A stretch of 64,000 nucleotides of DNA from a virus: IMG/VR virus record IMGVR_UViG_3300035156_000041, positions 22,315 through 86,314 of that record. One strand, written 5' to 3'. Each line of letters begins with the position of its first letter. The stretch's first letter is position 1. Shown here in pieces: positions 41,793-50,267 of this stretch. A program made the translations under genes and the position numbers. The notes beneath the pieces are model-generated. The model did not search any database. It worked only from the letters and a program-made list of their open reading frames with translations, and was not told the DNA's origin.

Positions 41793-42292
41793 GCAATTAT
41801 TCAAATGTACGTAGCAAGATTCGCTCGGGTGATTTGTTGGCCTTCAGTCACCAAGGCTGGAAGACTTTCAAGGATATTAAGTCGCAGATTGTCCGTATGG
41901 CCACTAGAAGCGAATTCAGTCACGTGGCTATCGCATGGGTTGTAGGTGATCGGGTGTTTTGTATTGAGGCGGTTATCCCCGAGGTACGCATTTATCCTCT
42001 CTCGAAGAATGGAAATTTCTATTGGATTCCCACCAATCCTCCTTGGAAGCCTGAGACAGAGGAGATGGCACTTTCCTTTGTTGGCTACAAGTACAGTCAG
42101 TGGGATGCTATTAAAGCATTCTTCAGACCCCTTGCGAAAGGGAACGTAAGCGAGTGTGCAGCATTGGTGTTAAATATTATGCAACAAGACGGCGTTGACT
42201 TGGGTACGAGAGCTACACCGGACTCGGTTGTCCTACAAGCTCAACTTTACGGGCATCCCGTTTATTTTGTGGAGAATAAGCTTGGAAAGTAA
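41789..42292 (+). CDS. NlpC/P60-like cysteine hydrolase
   Basis: 167 residues starting at GTG overlapping the previous TGA. Candidate catalytic residues in permuted (YiiX/YebB-type) order: His45 in EFSHVAI, Glu60 in CIEA, and Cys123 in VSECAAL. Such enzymes cleave amide bonds; at the tail tip they may open peptidoglycan during DNA entry, or act late in lysis. The length fits a single-domain enzyme. Confidence 0.75.
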   Translation: MSNYSNVRSKIRSGDLLAFSHQGWKTFKDIKSQIVRMATRSEFSHVAIAWVVGDRVFCIEAVIPEVRIYPLSKNGNFYWIPTNPPWKPETEEMALSFVGYKYSQWDAIKAFFRPLAKGNVSECAALVLNIMQQDGVDLGTRATPDSVVLQAQLYGHPVYFVENKLGK

Positions 42293-42839
42293 AACTTGTA
42301 AGACATGTGGTGTGTTAAAAGAGTTGACGGAGTTTAGGAAAGCTAAGAGTAACAAGGACGGACACAACACTCAATGCTCTGTTTGCCTAAGATTGCACTA
42401 CAAAAAGTATAGGGAGGATTTTCCTGAGCGTAAATCAGCATCGGACGCAAGGAACTATAGTAAGAACAGTGAGAAGATTAAGGCCAATGTCAAAAAGTGG
42501 TACAAAGAAAACCGTGACTGGGCATTAGAGCGGCAGCTTGCTTACAACAGGTTAAATGCCGGTGCAACTAACGCAAGAATCTCTTTCAGGAAAGCTTGGA
42601 AAATTAGAGCGACACCAGCATGGGCTAATCGTTTTGCTATTAAAACTATCTATTCCAAATGTCAGAGACTCACAGCATGGACACAAGAGTTATACAACGT
42701 AGATCATATTGTACCACTCAAATCAAAATTTGTATGCGGCTTGCACTGCGAAGCTAATCTCCGAATTATCCCAAAACTTGAAAATCTTGTCAAGAGCAAC
42801 TTACATTGGCCTGACATGTGGGAACCATTAAAGGAATGA
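42282..42839 (+). CDS. HNH homing endonuclease
   Basis: 185 residues from TTG at 42282, which has GGAG eight bases upstream and overlaps the preceding stop. Zinc motif CKTC...C..C at 6-35; HNH core VDHIVPL, FVCGLH and NLRIIP near the C-terminus, ending HWPDMWEP. The C-terminal half is a clear paralogue of the 16648-17364 endonuclease. Selfish insertion ahead of the lysis genes. Confidence 0.87.
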   Translation: MESKTCKTCGVLKELTEFRKAKSNKDGHNTQCSVCLRLHYKKYREDFPERKSASDARNYSKNSEKIKANVKKWYKENRDWALERQLAYNRLNAGATNARISFRKAWKIRATPAWANRFAIKTIYSKCQRLTAWTQELYNVDHIVPLKSKFVCGLHCEANLRIIPKLENLVKSNLHWPDMWEPLKE

Positions 42840-42841
42840 AT

Positions 42842-43132
42842 ATGGATGCAACAACATTAATCGCAATTATCCAAGGTCTTATGGGCTTATTGATGGCCAT
42901 CGCAGGATGGACATATAAAGACTTGAAAAATAAAGTCGATAAGACGCACGAAGACTTCCTTATTTATAAAACTCACGTTGCAAGCAACTATATCGGAAAT
43001 GATGAGCTGCGCGCCGTGGTGGAAAACTTATCTCGTTCTATTGATGGTGTGCAAGCGAGTTTGCTCCGGGTGGAGAACCGCTTGAATCTCCAGCTCGACC
43101 GCAGAACAGGCGATAACCATAGCCCACACTAA
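42842..43132 (+). CDS. small membrane-anchored coiled-coil protein
   Basis: 96 residues from the ATG at 42842 (AAAGGA upstream). A hydrophobic segment at about 5-25 is followed by a charged helix and a late heptad pattern (SIDGVQASLLRVENRL). The topology suits a membrane protein of the lysis region, perhaps an antiholin or accessory, but no specific family is recognised. Confidence 0.65.
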   Translation: MDATTLIAIIQGLMGLLMAIAGWTYKDLKNKVDKTHEDFLIYKTHVASNYIGNDELRAVVENLSRSIDGVQASLLRVENRLNLQLDRRTGDNHSPH

Positions 43133-43197
43133 ATGTGGAGAAAACAAAGCCATCGCTAAGAATGGCCCTAACAAACTATTCTACCAAGGAACCTAAT

Positions 43198-43752
43198 ATG
43201 ATTCTCAACGAACTCGCCGTACGCATTACCAAGAAGCTCCTCTACAATTTTGAAGACTGCATCCTCTTCGCCTACCCCGATCCTTCCTCGGACCTCTACA
43301 AAGCCCTCAGCGAGCACGGAATGCTGCCAAGCTACCTGAGTGGTAAGACTCGCTGGAAAGACCTTCCAGATAACTTTAAAGGCCTCTCAGGTGCGCCCTT
43401 CACATGCGGCGTAGGTGAGACTAACGGAGTTACCAAGAACACTGTCTACACGGCTGCTGAAGCTGATGCCAAGCTTGACTTCCGTGTGCGGCTAGTTATG
43501 ACACAAGCTCTGACAGACTGCCCAGCACTGGCTAAGATGAAGCCTGAGTGCATCGCTGCTTGCACAAGTCTCGCGTACAATGTAGGTTCCTCTGCATTCA
43601 AGAATAGCACGGCTGCTAAGCAGATTGCAGCAGGCCATTACGGACTTGTACCTGACGCCATGAAAATGTGGAATAAGTCGGCTGGCAAAATTGTACAAGG
43701 GCTTGTCAATCGCCGTAAGGTGGAAGCCGACCTCTTCAAATCCGGAGTATAA
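43198..43752 (+). CDS. endolysin (T4-lysozyme-like, GH24)
   Basis: 184 residues from the ATG at 43198 with AAGGAA upstream. Candidate catalytic Glu19 in YNFEDC, Asp28 in YPDPS and a Thr in PFTCGVGET follow the E-8-D-T order of GH24 lysozymes, with C instead of the usual I in the T(I)GYG block. The late GLVNRRKVEADLF helix is the typical GLxxRRxxE element. It hydrolyses peptidoglycan. No signal peptide; release is by the adjacent holin. Confidence 0.9.
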   Translation: MILNELAVRITKKLLYNFEDCILFAYPDPSSDLYKALSEHGMLPSYLSGKTRWKDLPDNFKGLSGAPFTCGVGETNGVTKNTVYTAAEADAKLDFRVRLVMTQALTDCPALAKMKPECIAACTSLAYNVGSSAFKNSTAAKQIAAGHYGLVPDAMKMWNKSAGKIVQGLVNRRKVEADLFKSGV

Positions 43753-43753
43753 C

Positions 43754-43999
43754 ATGTTCGATAAAATTAAACAATACCTTGTACACGACTGGGCTTGCGC
43801 ATACAAGTTCGTATCAGTTCAACTCACAGCCCTGCTCGGCTTGGTAGCTCTAGCTGAACCCTACATTCCACAGCTTCAACAGTACCTTCCTCAAAAATGG
43901 ATACCCATCGCTTGCGGGGTGATTATCATGGCACGTGTCATCCAGCAAAAGGCCGTCACCCGTAGTGTCAAAGATGCCCTCTCTGAGCGTGCGAGCTAA
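43754..43999 (+). CDS. holin
   Basis: 81 residues from the ATG at 43754 (GGAG upstream). Two hydrophobic segments (~19-36 and ~47-63) and a charged C-terminus, directly between endolysin and spanins, fit a class II holin that permeabilises the inner membrane. Called from topology and position. Confidence 0.8.
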   Translation: MFDKIKQYLVHDWACAYKFVSVQLTALLGLVALAEPYIPQLQQYLPQKWIPIACGVIIMARVIQQKAVTRSVKDALSERAS

Positions 44000-44001
44000 T
44001 T

Positions 44002-44334
44002 ATGCTATCCCTTATTAGTCCGTACACTAAAATTATTGAGGCTGTCGTCCTAGCTGTCGCATTCTACTTTGGGTATATGTGGATTGGTGACAAGGCTGTT
44101 GACCGTTATAAAGCTCAGCAGGTTGTCTTGCAAGCCAAGTCTGACGCTCTCCAGAAGGAGAAATACGACAAGCTCTCCGCAGACTACACAACGCTTCAAA
44201 GCCAACGCACAGAGGCTACCAACACTGTTACTCATAGCGTACAAACTATCGTGAAGCAACCGATATACCAGACTTCATGTGTCGATCAATCAGGCATGGA
44301 CATTGCTAACAAAGCACTATCAGGAAAGCTATGA
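44002..44334 (+). CDS. i-spanin (Rz-like)
   Basis: 110 residues. An N-terminal membrane anchor (~10-28) is followed by a Lys/Gln/Glu-rich periplasmic coiled coil and a Cys near the C-terminus (TSCVDQSGM). It pairs with the overlapping o-spanin to fuse inner and outer membranes after peptidoglycan is cut. Its stop overlaps the o-spanin start by 4 bases. Confidence 0.88.
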   Translation: MLSLISPYTKIIEAVVLAVAFYFGYMWIGDKAVDRYKAQQVVLQAKSDALQKEKYDKLSADYTTLQSQRTEATNTVTHSVQTIVKQPIYQTSCVDQSGMDIANKALSGKL

Positions 44335-44558
44335 AGACTCTTATCGTCTGTGTAGCGTTGCTGCTGAGCGGCTGTACGACTGTGCTGCCTGTGGCTAAGA
44401 CTCCATTGCCAACAGAGTTTATGCAACCTTGTGCGCCTCTTGTTATGCTGCAAGGAACAACTGGTGCTGACTTGTTGGCTAACATAACGCAAAACAGCGC
44501 TATCTTCTGGGCCTGTAAAGACTCAAAAGACGCGCTGATAAAAGCAATTAGTAAGTGA
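44331..44558 (+). CDS. o-spanin (Rz1-like lipoprotein)
   Basis: 75 residues with a hydrophobic signal sequence and the lipobox LLSGC, so Cys15 would be lipidated and the mature protein held in the outer membrane. It lacks the usual strong Pro-rich tract but contains several Pro residues around 20-33. It follows the i-spanin with an ATGA overlap, and its presence implies a Gram-negative host. Confidence 0.87.
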   Translation: MKTLIVCVALLLSGCTTVLPVAKTPLPTEFMQPCAPLVMLQGTTGADLLANITQNSAIFWACKDSKDALIKAISK

Positions 44559-44565
44559 AGATTTC

Positions 44566-44636
44566 CGTCTGGTAGACGATGCTATCGCGTGATAGCTTTA
44601 TGCCCTCTAACCCTTCACAGGGCCGAGGGCTTTTTT
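44566..44636 (+). terminator. triple-hairpin terminator at end of late region
   Basis: Three consecutive hairpins: CGTCT/AGACG at 44566-44578, GCTATC/GATAGC at 44581-44596, and GCCCTC/GAGGGC at 44602-44630 with an inner CCC/GGG pair, the last followed by TTTTTT at 44631-44636. It closes the rightward late transcription unit, just before the convergent left-reading genes. Confidence 0.88.
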
Positions 44637-44641
44637 ACGTC

Positions 44642-45004
44642 TCAACCAATCTCGTTATCAAGCTGCGAATATAACTCACCCTTCTCCACAGTCTTGCTAA
44701 CCTTCTCCGCAGCACGAGCAGCAAAGTAAGATTTAACCCCGCCCGCTTTGTAGTTGGACCCTTTCACACAAGCTTTGCAAGCCAATGCAATATCTGTTTG
44801 GTATGCTTTAATTTCTCGTACCAATGCTGACTTGTTTTCTTCAACATGCTCTTTAATAGCCAATTGCAAGTTCTTAATCTTCTCAAGAGTCTCTTGCACA
44901 AACGTATCAGCAGCCATGAATTCCTTCATAACTTCTTTGGACTCTGCGAGTGCCAGAAAAAGTGGCACGACTTCTTTATTGTAAGACTTCAACAGTTCAC
45001 TCAT
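44642..45004 (-). CDS. helical protein, unknown
   Basis: 120 residues, predicted almost entirely helical, with heptad-like Leu/Ile spacing in the first two thirds and paired Cys (CKAC) near residue 76-79. No recognised domain. The last gene of the leftward operon, abutting the late-region terminator. Confidence 0.7.
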   Translation of the reverse strand: MSELLKSYNKEVVPLFLALAESKEVMKEFMAADTFVQETLEKIKNLQLAIKEHVEENKSALVREIKAYQTDIALACKACVKGSNYKAGGVKSYFAARAAEKVSKTVEKGELYSQLDNEIG

Positions 45005-45019
45005 TATTTATTCCTCAAA

Positions 45020-45229
45020 TTAGTATTTAGAAAACAGCGCAATCACACCAGCAACTATTGCGAGAATTAGAAGCATCCCTAGAGCAATTGCTGTCGGGAG
45101 CCAGAAGGGTGCTGTCACCCACCACCAAGACCATGCGATGATGCCTATCAGCTTGAGAGTGACGAATACAACGCCTAGCAGGCCCATTACACCGATGCCG
45201 CCAGAGCGGGTAGTTTCTTTAGTGCTCAT
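45020..45229 (-). CDS. small membrane protein
   Basis: 69 residues with two long hydrophobic segments (~14-34 and ~44-65) linked by WSWWWVTAPFW, a motif I associate with small phage membrane proteins. Role unknown. AAGGAAG precedes the ATG. Confidence 0.7.
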   Translation of the reverse strand: MSTKETTRSGGIGVMGLLGVVFVTLKLIGIIAWSWWWVTAPFWLPTAIALGMLLILAIVAGVIALFSKY

Positions 45230-45244
45230 TGTGCTTCCTTTAGG

Positions 45245-45403
45245 TTAGTAATTATCGTAAGTTTGTTGCGAAGCCTCTTGACGAGCCTCCTCATATTCAG
45301 CGTTCAAATCTCGCATAGCAGCTTGATAGTCTTTCTGGCTTAGAAGGCCATCGTCGTAGTTTCGGTCAAGTTCTTCGCAGGCTTTGTCGTACCAATTAGT
45401 CAT
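45245..45403 (-). CDS. 52-residue acidic protein
   Basis: Starts at the ATG at 45403, with GAGGAA upstream; an in-frame extension to 45439 overlaps the promoter and is rejected. Acidic, Tyr/Gln-rich and helical. Function unknown. Confidence 0.65.
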   Translation of the reverse strand: MTNWYDKACEELDRNYDDGLLSQKDYQAAMRDLNAEYEEARQEASQQTYDNY

Positions 45404-45437
45404 AAGGTTCCTCTTAATGTTGTTGAACATGACAGCC

Positions 45438-45464
45438 ATTATAGGAGGCTGTCATGTGTGTCAA
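45438..45464 (-). promoter_or_regulatory. promoter-like site with short spacer
   Basis: On the - strand TTGACA (complement of 45459-45464) and TATAAT (complement of 45438-45443), both perfect, but spaced only 15 bases. Likely a weak or activator-dependent promoter for the three small genes to its left. Confidence 0.5.
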
Positions 45465-45466
45465 GG

Positions 45467-46246
45467 TTATTCTTCGCAGAGGGCCAACAAAGCTTTTGTG
45501 TAACGCCGCCCAGAATGTCTCGCTTCCGTGTCTTCTAGTACCCATTGCTTTGTTAATGGTTGTCCCGCCTGCTCCTGTGTTAAAGCTACCTGATGAGCAT
45601 GTCGCTGATTAGACGCCTCTAAGTACTCATTCCGTAGTTCTCTGGCTTTAGTGGACCCTGTAAGACTGTAGTCATCATAGAGCCTATAAGCCAGCTCAAC
45701 ACGTTTTGGTGTGGATTTAAAGTGTTTGGCAACTTTCTTAAAGACAGATTGCGCAGAGAACCCTATCTTAATCGCTCCAAAAACAGCTTCCATCTTAAAT
45801 CCAGTGTTGTAAGATCCGTCTGTACTGTCTACACGTGTCGCACTCCTGTCCAGTACCCTGCGTATGTAGTTAAGATGCCTAACTTTTTCTATGTTTAGCC
45901 TAGAGTTAAGATATGCTTCCTCATCTAATAGAGACTCCACTTTCTCCTCAAGAGTAGTCACTGGCTGTGCCAATGCCTTGAGCATGGTGGTAGCCTCAGA
46001 GTAAACACAGTCTTTAAAGAACTCCGTGCAACCCTCTCCAATAACAAACTCCACCCGGTGCTTACTAAAGCGTCCGTGGAGAAACTTCTCAATTTTGTGG
46101 CTTTCATCACCAATCTTGAATTTCTCCACGTTAAGCACCTTGCCATAAGACTTGCATAATTGAGACATTCTTGTTGGCACGTCTACAGAAATACCAATCT
46201 TTATTAGATCAGGATGCTTATTGAATTTTGCGATGTATACGTACAT
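45467..46246 (-). CDS. GIY-YIG-type homing endonuclease (T5orf172-like)
   Basis: 259 residues. The N-terminal domain has YVYIAKF...DLIKIGIS and DVPTRMSQL, then HKIEKFLH and EGCTEFF, the T5orf172 form of the GIY-YIG fold. The C-terminal half is basic and helical and probably binds DNA. It starts 3 bases after the nrdB stop, a classic homing location beside a ribonucleotide reductase gene. Confidence 0.85.
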   Translation of the reverse strand: MYVYIAKFNKHPDLIKIGISVDVPTRMSQLCKSYGKVLNVEKFKIGDESHKIEKFLHGRFSKHRVEFVIGEGCTEFFKDCVYSEATTMLKALAQPVTTLEEKVESLLDEEAYLNSRLNIEKVRHLNYIRRVLDRSATRVDSTDGSYNTGFKMEAVFGAIKIGFSAQSVFKKVAKHFKSTPKRVELAYRLYDDYSLTGSTKARELRNEYLEASNQRHAHQVALTQEQAGQPLTKQWVLEDTEARHSGRRYTKALLALCEE

Positions 46247-46249
46247 GGA

Positions 46250-47206
46250 TCAATATTCCCACTCACCAACAAGACTGTCTTTGCTGTATGCCGTAATCGT
46301 ACTCTCAAAGAAGTTGCCCAAGATACCATCCCCGGTAATTTCCTCGATAAACGGGAGAGGATTCTTCTCAATGCCGAACTGGGGTTTAAAGCCCATCTGC
46401 TGCATCCGGTAATCACAGATCAATCGCAAGTAGTCTTTCAAGTCTTGCTTATCTAGCAGCTTCGGTGTATGAATACTGTAGCACAAGTCAATGAAGTCTT
46501 CCTCAAGCGCGATAACCTTACGCCCTGTTTCGTAGATTACTTTCTTCAATTCCTCAGTGACGACTGAAGGATTCTCCTCTACGAAGATACGAAACAGTTC
46601 TGTCAAGCCTTCACAGTGATACGATTCTTCAATAATACTCCATTGATTCACACTTACCATGCCCGGCAGCTTGTTGCTACGGGAGTAGTCCAGCAGCATA
46701 GCAAATGGGCCAAACAGCCCAACACCTTCCATCAGAATTTGCTTTGCAAGATACTCAGCCTTACTCTTATTGGAGCGTAACTCCGTAGCCTCCACCATGA
46801 AATCATGTTTATCCTTCATGGCTTTATACTGCAAGAACTCCGACATAAATTCTTCACTGTCGTAGCCAAGCGTGTCATTCAGTCGCTTGTAGCCGAGCAT
46901 GTGCGTCGTTTCCCGGCAAGCAAAAGACAGCAGCATAATACGCGCATCTGCATTCTTGAAGATAGGTAGAAGCTTCTCTACATACCCTGCACAGACATTC
47001 GTGTCTGCTTGAGTGAACAGGCGCAAAATCATTTTGATATATGCTTTGTCACCTTCACTAATTGATCCATCCTTCCACTGCACCACGTCTTGAGACATAT
47101 CAGCCTCTTCAGGATACCAGTGTGCCCTCTCGTGCTTGGCATACACCTCCTGCAGCTTGTGATATCGTGGTACGAAGATTTCTGTAGCAGTCGTTACATT
47201 ACTCAT
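46250..47206 (-). CDS. nrdB: ribonucleotide reductase class I, small subunit
   Basis: 318 residues. Metal ligands in class Ia order: Asp68, Glu99, His102, Glu160, Glu194 and His197; Tyr106, four residues after His102, is the candidate radical tyrosine. It supplies the radical for NrdA. The C-terminal GEWEY would dock to the large subunit. It lies 12 bases from nrdA in one operon. Metal type (iron or manganese) cannot be told from sequence. Confidence 0.94.
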   Translation of the reverse strand: MSNVTTATEIFVPRYHKLQEVYAKHERAHWYPEEADMSQDVVQWKDGSISEGDKAYIKMILRLFTQADTNVCAGYVEKLLPIFKNADARIMLLSFACRETTHMLGYKRLNDTLGYDSEEFMSEFLQYKAMKDKHDFMVEATELRSNKSKAEYLAKQILMEGVGLFGPFAMLLDYSRSNKLPGMVSVNQWSIIEESYHCEGLTELFRIFVEENPSVVTEELKKVIYETGRKVIALEEDFIDLCYSIHTPKLLDKQDLKDYLRLICDYRMQQMGFKPQFGIEKNPLPFIEEITGDGILGNFFESTITAYSKDSLVGEWEY

Positions 47207-47218
47207 TGTTTTCCTTTA

Positions 47219-49060
47219 TTATCCCGAGCAGGCAACACATTCTTCGCCAGCCCAATCAACTAGAGCTTTGCGCTCAATCACCTTGGCATTGTCTGCATCA
47301 CCCTCGCGCTCAGAACGATAGTAATACATCGTAGTGACGCTCTGGCTTTTCAAGAACTTCATATGCACAGAATTCACATACTTCCGGCTACTGCCAAACG
47401 GGAAGAACACGTTCAAGCTTTGACTTTGAAACCGAGGGCCAAGAATACTAGCACGAATATCCGCTTGTTCAATCACCCAATGCATATCCGTTTCCATAGC
47501 GATCTTGAACGTGTTCTTTTCATCTTCCGTCAAGAAATCCAGCTTACCAACACGCCCATTGTCATTTAGGATTGCGTTCCACACCTCTTCTGTGTCTTTG
47601 CCATACCCTTGCAGCACTTTCTGAAGGTGACGATTCTTAACTTTGAAATTACCTGCACGAGTACTCTTCAAGAACACATTACGGAAGTACGGCTCAATGC
47701 TAGGCGACGTGTCCAGCAAGTCTGCGCTGTTGGCGTTAGGGGCAATGGCAGTAGTCTTGCTATTACGCAACCCCGTCCCTTTCATATCCTCCGGCTCACC
47801 ACGCTCCACAGCCAGCTTACGACTTTCAGCTTCCGCACGTTTAGCAATCAAACCGTACACAATGGCTGTCTGCTGGATAGCACTGTTGAAGCCACCACTC
47901 TCGAACGCGATACCTTTACTCTGCAAGTATCCGTGCCAGCCTAGTGTACCAAGCCCAATTGCACGCTCACGCTCTGCACTATAACGTGCTTTGTGCAAAT
48001 CTGCCGGAGCATTGTCAATAAAGCTTTGCAACACGTTGTCAAGGAATCGTACCAAGTCCTCTACGATAGTTGTGTCTTTCCACTCTTCAAACTTCTCAAT
48101 GTTCAGGCTACTGAGGCAGCAAACGAAAGTGCGCTCACTGTCTGTAGGAAGAAGAATCTCACTACACAAATTACTACCTTTAATACTCAGTCCCAAATCT
48201 TTCTGAGTTTGTGGCATCAAGCGATTAGCTAAATCAATCTTCAGGAGGTAAGGCTCCCCAGTAAGGGCGCGCGTCTCAAGAATCTCTTCCCACACCTTAC
48301 GAGCTTTTAAAGTCTCTCGTACATCGCCACCGTGGGGGCATACCAAATCATACTCAGTGTCGTTAATCACAGCATCAATAAACTTGTCAGTCAAATTGAC
48401 AGCATTGTGAAACTGCTGCCGATTGTCACTACGTCGCTTACTGTCTCCACCCGGCTTACGGAAACGAATGTGCTCAATGATGTCAGGGTGGTCAACACGT
48501 TGGTAAGCTGCGATTGCTCCCTTACGAGTCTTGCCTTGACGGAAATAACCAATAGCACTGTCCATCACCTTCATGTAGGGGATTGGCCCTGGAGCTTTCC
48601 CACCAATTGCACGAATACTCATGTGAGCACCAGTGCCACCGCCTGACAAGGACAGGTTAGCAAGCTCCGCTGTCACTGCTACTTGATCCTTTGTTGTGTC
48701 GCCTACGTCAAATGCAAAGCAGCTAATAGGCTGTCCTTGTGGCTTCTCTTTAGGGTAGAACAAGCTGTCCATCCAAGGCTCTACAAAGTCTAGTTCAGGG
48801 TGCTTCACCCACTCACCACGAGTTGCATTTGACAGCACAGGGCTAGCATACATAAACCAACCGTTATTTACATAGTCATATACACGCTGAGCAAGCTCAT
48901 AGTCACCGTAGCAATAAGCAACAGCAGGACGTGAGAGTGCTTGCGAAATTGACTCATCACTGCGCTTGTAAAAGTCTCCCAACAAGGTTTTAGAGAACTC
49001 TGTGATGTACTTTGGGTCTTCCTCATCGATTAGGATTCCTTGATATTTTACTTTACTCAT
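47219..49060 (-). CDS. nrdA: ribonucleotide reductase class I, large subunit
   Basis: 613 residues. Active-site residues: Cys114 (SCFAFD), Asn297, Cys299 and Glu301 (SNLCSEI), Cys314/315 in FVCCLSS, a YYY radical-transfer motif near 580, and the redox Cys608/Cys611 pair at the C-terminus. It reduces ribonucleotides to deoxyribonucleotides for phage DNA synthesis. It starts directly in the catalytic barrel and has no N-terminal ATP-cone, so dATP feedback inhibition is probably lost. Confidence 0.95.
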   Translation of the reverse strand: MSKVKYQGILIDEEDPKYITEFSKTLLGDFYKRSDESISQALSRPAVAYCYGDYELAQRVYDYVNNGWFMYASPVLSNATRGEWVKHPELDFVEPWMDSLFYPKEKPQGQPISCFAFDVGDTTKDQVAVTAELANLSLSGGGTGAHMSIRAIGGKAPGPIPYMKVMDSAIGYFRQGKTRKGAIAAYQRVDHPDIIEHIRFRKPGGDSKRRSDNRQQFHNAVNLTDKFIDAVINDTEYDLVCPHGGDVRETLKARKVWEEILETRALTGEPYLLKIDLANRLMPQTQKDLGLSIKGSNLCSEILLPTDSERTFVCCLSSLNIEKFEEWKDTTIVEDLVRFLDNVLQSFIDNAPADLHKARYSAERERAIGLGTLGWHGYLQSKGIAFESGGFNSAIQQTAIVYGLIAKRAEAESRKLAVERGEPEDMKGTGLRNSKTTAIAPNANSADLLDTSPSIEPYFRNVFLKSTRAGNFKVKNRHLQKVLQGYGKDTEEVWNAILNDNGRVGKLDFLTEDEKNTFKIAMETDMHWVIEQADIRASILGPRFQSQSLNVFFPFGSSRKYVNSVHMKFLKSQSVTTMYYYRSEREGDADNAKVIERKALVDWAGEECVACSG

Positions 49061-49608
49061 TTGACTCCTCGAAGATCATCACGCACAGATTCTAATTGTT
49101 TAATAGCTCGCAGAGTTTCTTCCCAATCTCGTTCGATGTACTCCCCTGCAAATTCATCTTCCTCATCCTCTGGCTCGCTGTAGCCTAGTGCAAGCAACTC
49201 TTCGTCGGAGAAAAAACGAGGGTCATTGGGCTTAGCTCGGCTCCCGTCATTCCAGTTATCTTCAGCAGAGCGATACGTAGCTTTCTTTCCCAATAAGTTC
49301 GACATTTCCCGACCAAGGCTTACATCAACCATTGATGCTACTACTATGCGCTCTGTCACATCCAAGAACTGCTTGTAGCGAACATCGGTAGAGTACTCCC
49401 CGCATGCGATAACACCTACTGCAATGTTACCCTGCAAGTCACGGTGTTTCGCCACTTCATATAGGATGTCTTTTTTAACATCAAAGCCGATTTGTACCAG
49501 CAGGCTCTTTACTAGGTCGTCATTCGACGGATGCATAAGAATTACTTCGTTAGGGATGTGAGAGAGTTCTTCACAAATTAGTAGGTCACGGAAGCTGATG
49601 CTTTTCAT
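49057..49608 (-). CDS. conserved phage protein next to nrdA, unknown
   Basis: 183 residues with an N-terminal IPNEVILMHPSN motif, a YEVAKHRDLQGN segment and an acidic C-terminal third. I associate this pattern with hypothetical proteins beside phage reductase genes. ATGA overlap with nrdA and TAATG overlap with the MazG-like gene tie it to nucleotide metabolism, but no activity can be assigned. Confidence 0.7.
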   Translation of the reverse strand: MKSISFRDLLICEELSHIPNEVILMHPSNDDLVKSLLVQIGFDVKKDILYEVAKHRDLQGNIAVGVIACGEYSTDVRYKQFLDVTERIVVASMVDVSLGREMSNLLGKKATYRSAEDNWNDGSRAKPNDPRFFSDEELLALGYSEPEDEEDEFAGEYIERDWEETLRAIKQLESVRDDLRGVK

Positions 49609-49982
49609 TAATATTTCTTTCCGCCTTCGGCACGACGATTAACTAGCTGGTGATCTGGACGTGTTACGTTGAAACTCATTTTTTCTTCGATAGCTCCACC
49701 AACATCTAAATCGTAGGCTGCTGCCAAGTCACCAGCGCGGATAATCAAGTCGGCAAGCTCGACTTCGAGCATACTGCGATGTGGCAGCTTGTCGTCCATT
49801 AAACCTTTACGGTCGCCTTCCATAGCTTCGATGGCTTCGGAGATACAAAGGATAAGCTTAACCGCAACAGCGTATTTGTTATCTTTGATAGGAGAGCCAT
49901 CCGGCTCGTGCCACCAACCAGCTTGGTATGAAGCTGCATGGCAACGTTCAGCGAAGTTGTTAAATTCTTGTTTAAAGCTCAT
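49608..49982 (-). CDS. MazG-like nucleotide pyrophosphohydrolase
   Basis: 124 residues. Acidic helices SEAIEAMEG and LEVELADLIIRAGD supply the ExxE and ExxD-type metal-binding residues of the all-alpha NTP pyrophosphatase family. Phage MazG-like enzymes hydrolyse nucleoside triphosphates. AAGGAA upstream; downstream of an internal promoter at 50068-50096. Confidence 0.8.
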   Translation of the reverse strand: MSFKQEFNNFAERCHAASYQAGWWHEPDGSPIKDNKYAVAVKLILCISEAIEAMEGDRKGLMDDKLPHRSMLEVELADLIIRAGDLAAAYDLDVGGAIEEKMSFNVTRPDHQLVNRRAEGGKKY

Positions 49983-49992
49983 AGTGTGTTCC

Positions 49993-50265
49993 TTAAATTG
50001 GACTTGTAAGATTCATATTAATTAGCCAGTCCTTTAAAACTGGATTGTCCTTATAGCTAATCATGCTATTATACTTCAAACATAACGGGCTGTCAAGCTT
50101 ATCTCCAGTAAACTCTATACCTTCCTCATCAATGCAGACGTTGTAGCCATCGCAGGATTCGTAGATTGTCTCAAAGTGCGAGGATCTTACGAACGCTATG
50201 AGGCCATTCTGTAGGCAGACAAGGTTGACTGGCAGATGGGCTAGCTGCACTGCAACCTGCATCAT
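49993..50265 (-). CDS. small protein, unknown
   Basis: 90 residues, mixed beta/alpha, with three Cys and no known motif. It begins 3 bases after the stop of the exonuclease-like gene. Its 3' part holds a consensus promoter for the genes to its left. Confidence 0.6.
   Translation of the reverse strand: MMQVAVQLAHLPVNLVCLQNGLIAFVRSSHFETIYESCDGYNVCIDEEGIEFTGDKLDSPLCLKYNSMISYKDNPVLKDWLINMNLTSPI
50068..50096 (-). promoter_or_regulatory. consensus sigma70 promoter inside a gene
   Basis: On the - strand TTGACA (complement of 50091-50096), 17-base spacer, TATAAT (complement of 50068-50073). It lies within the 49993-50265 gene, same strand, and would start the MazG-nrdA-nrdB transcript. Confidence 0.85.
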
Positions 50266-50267
50266 AA

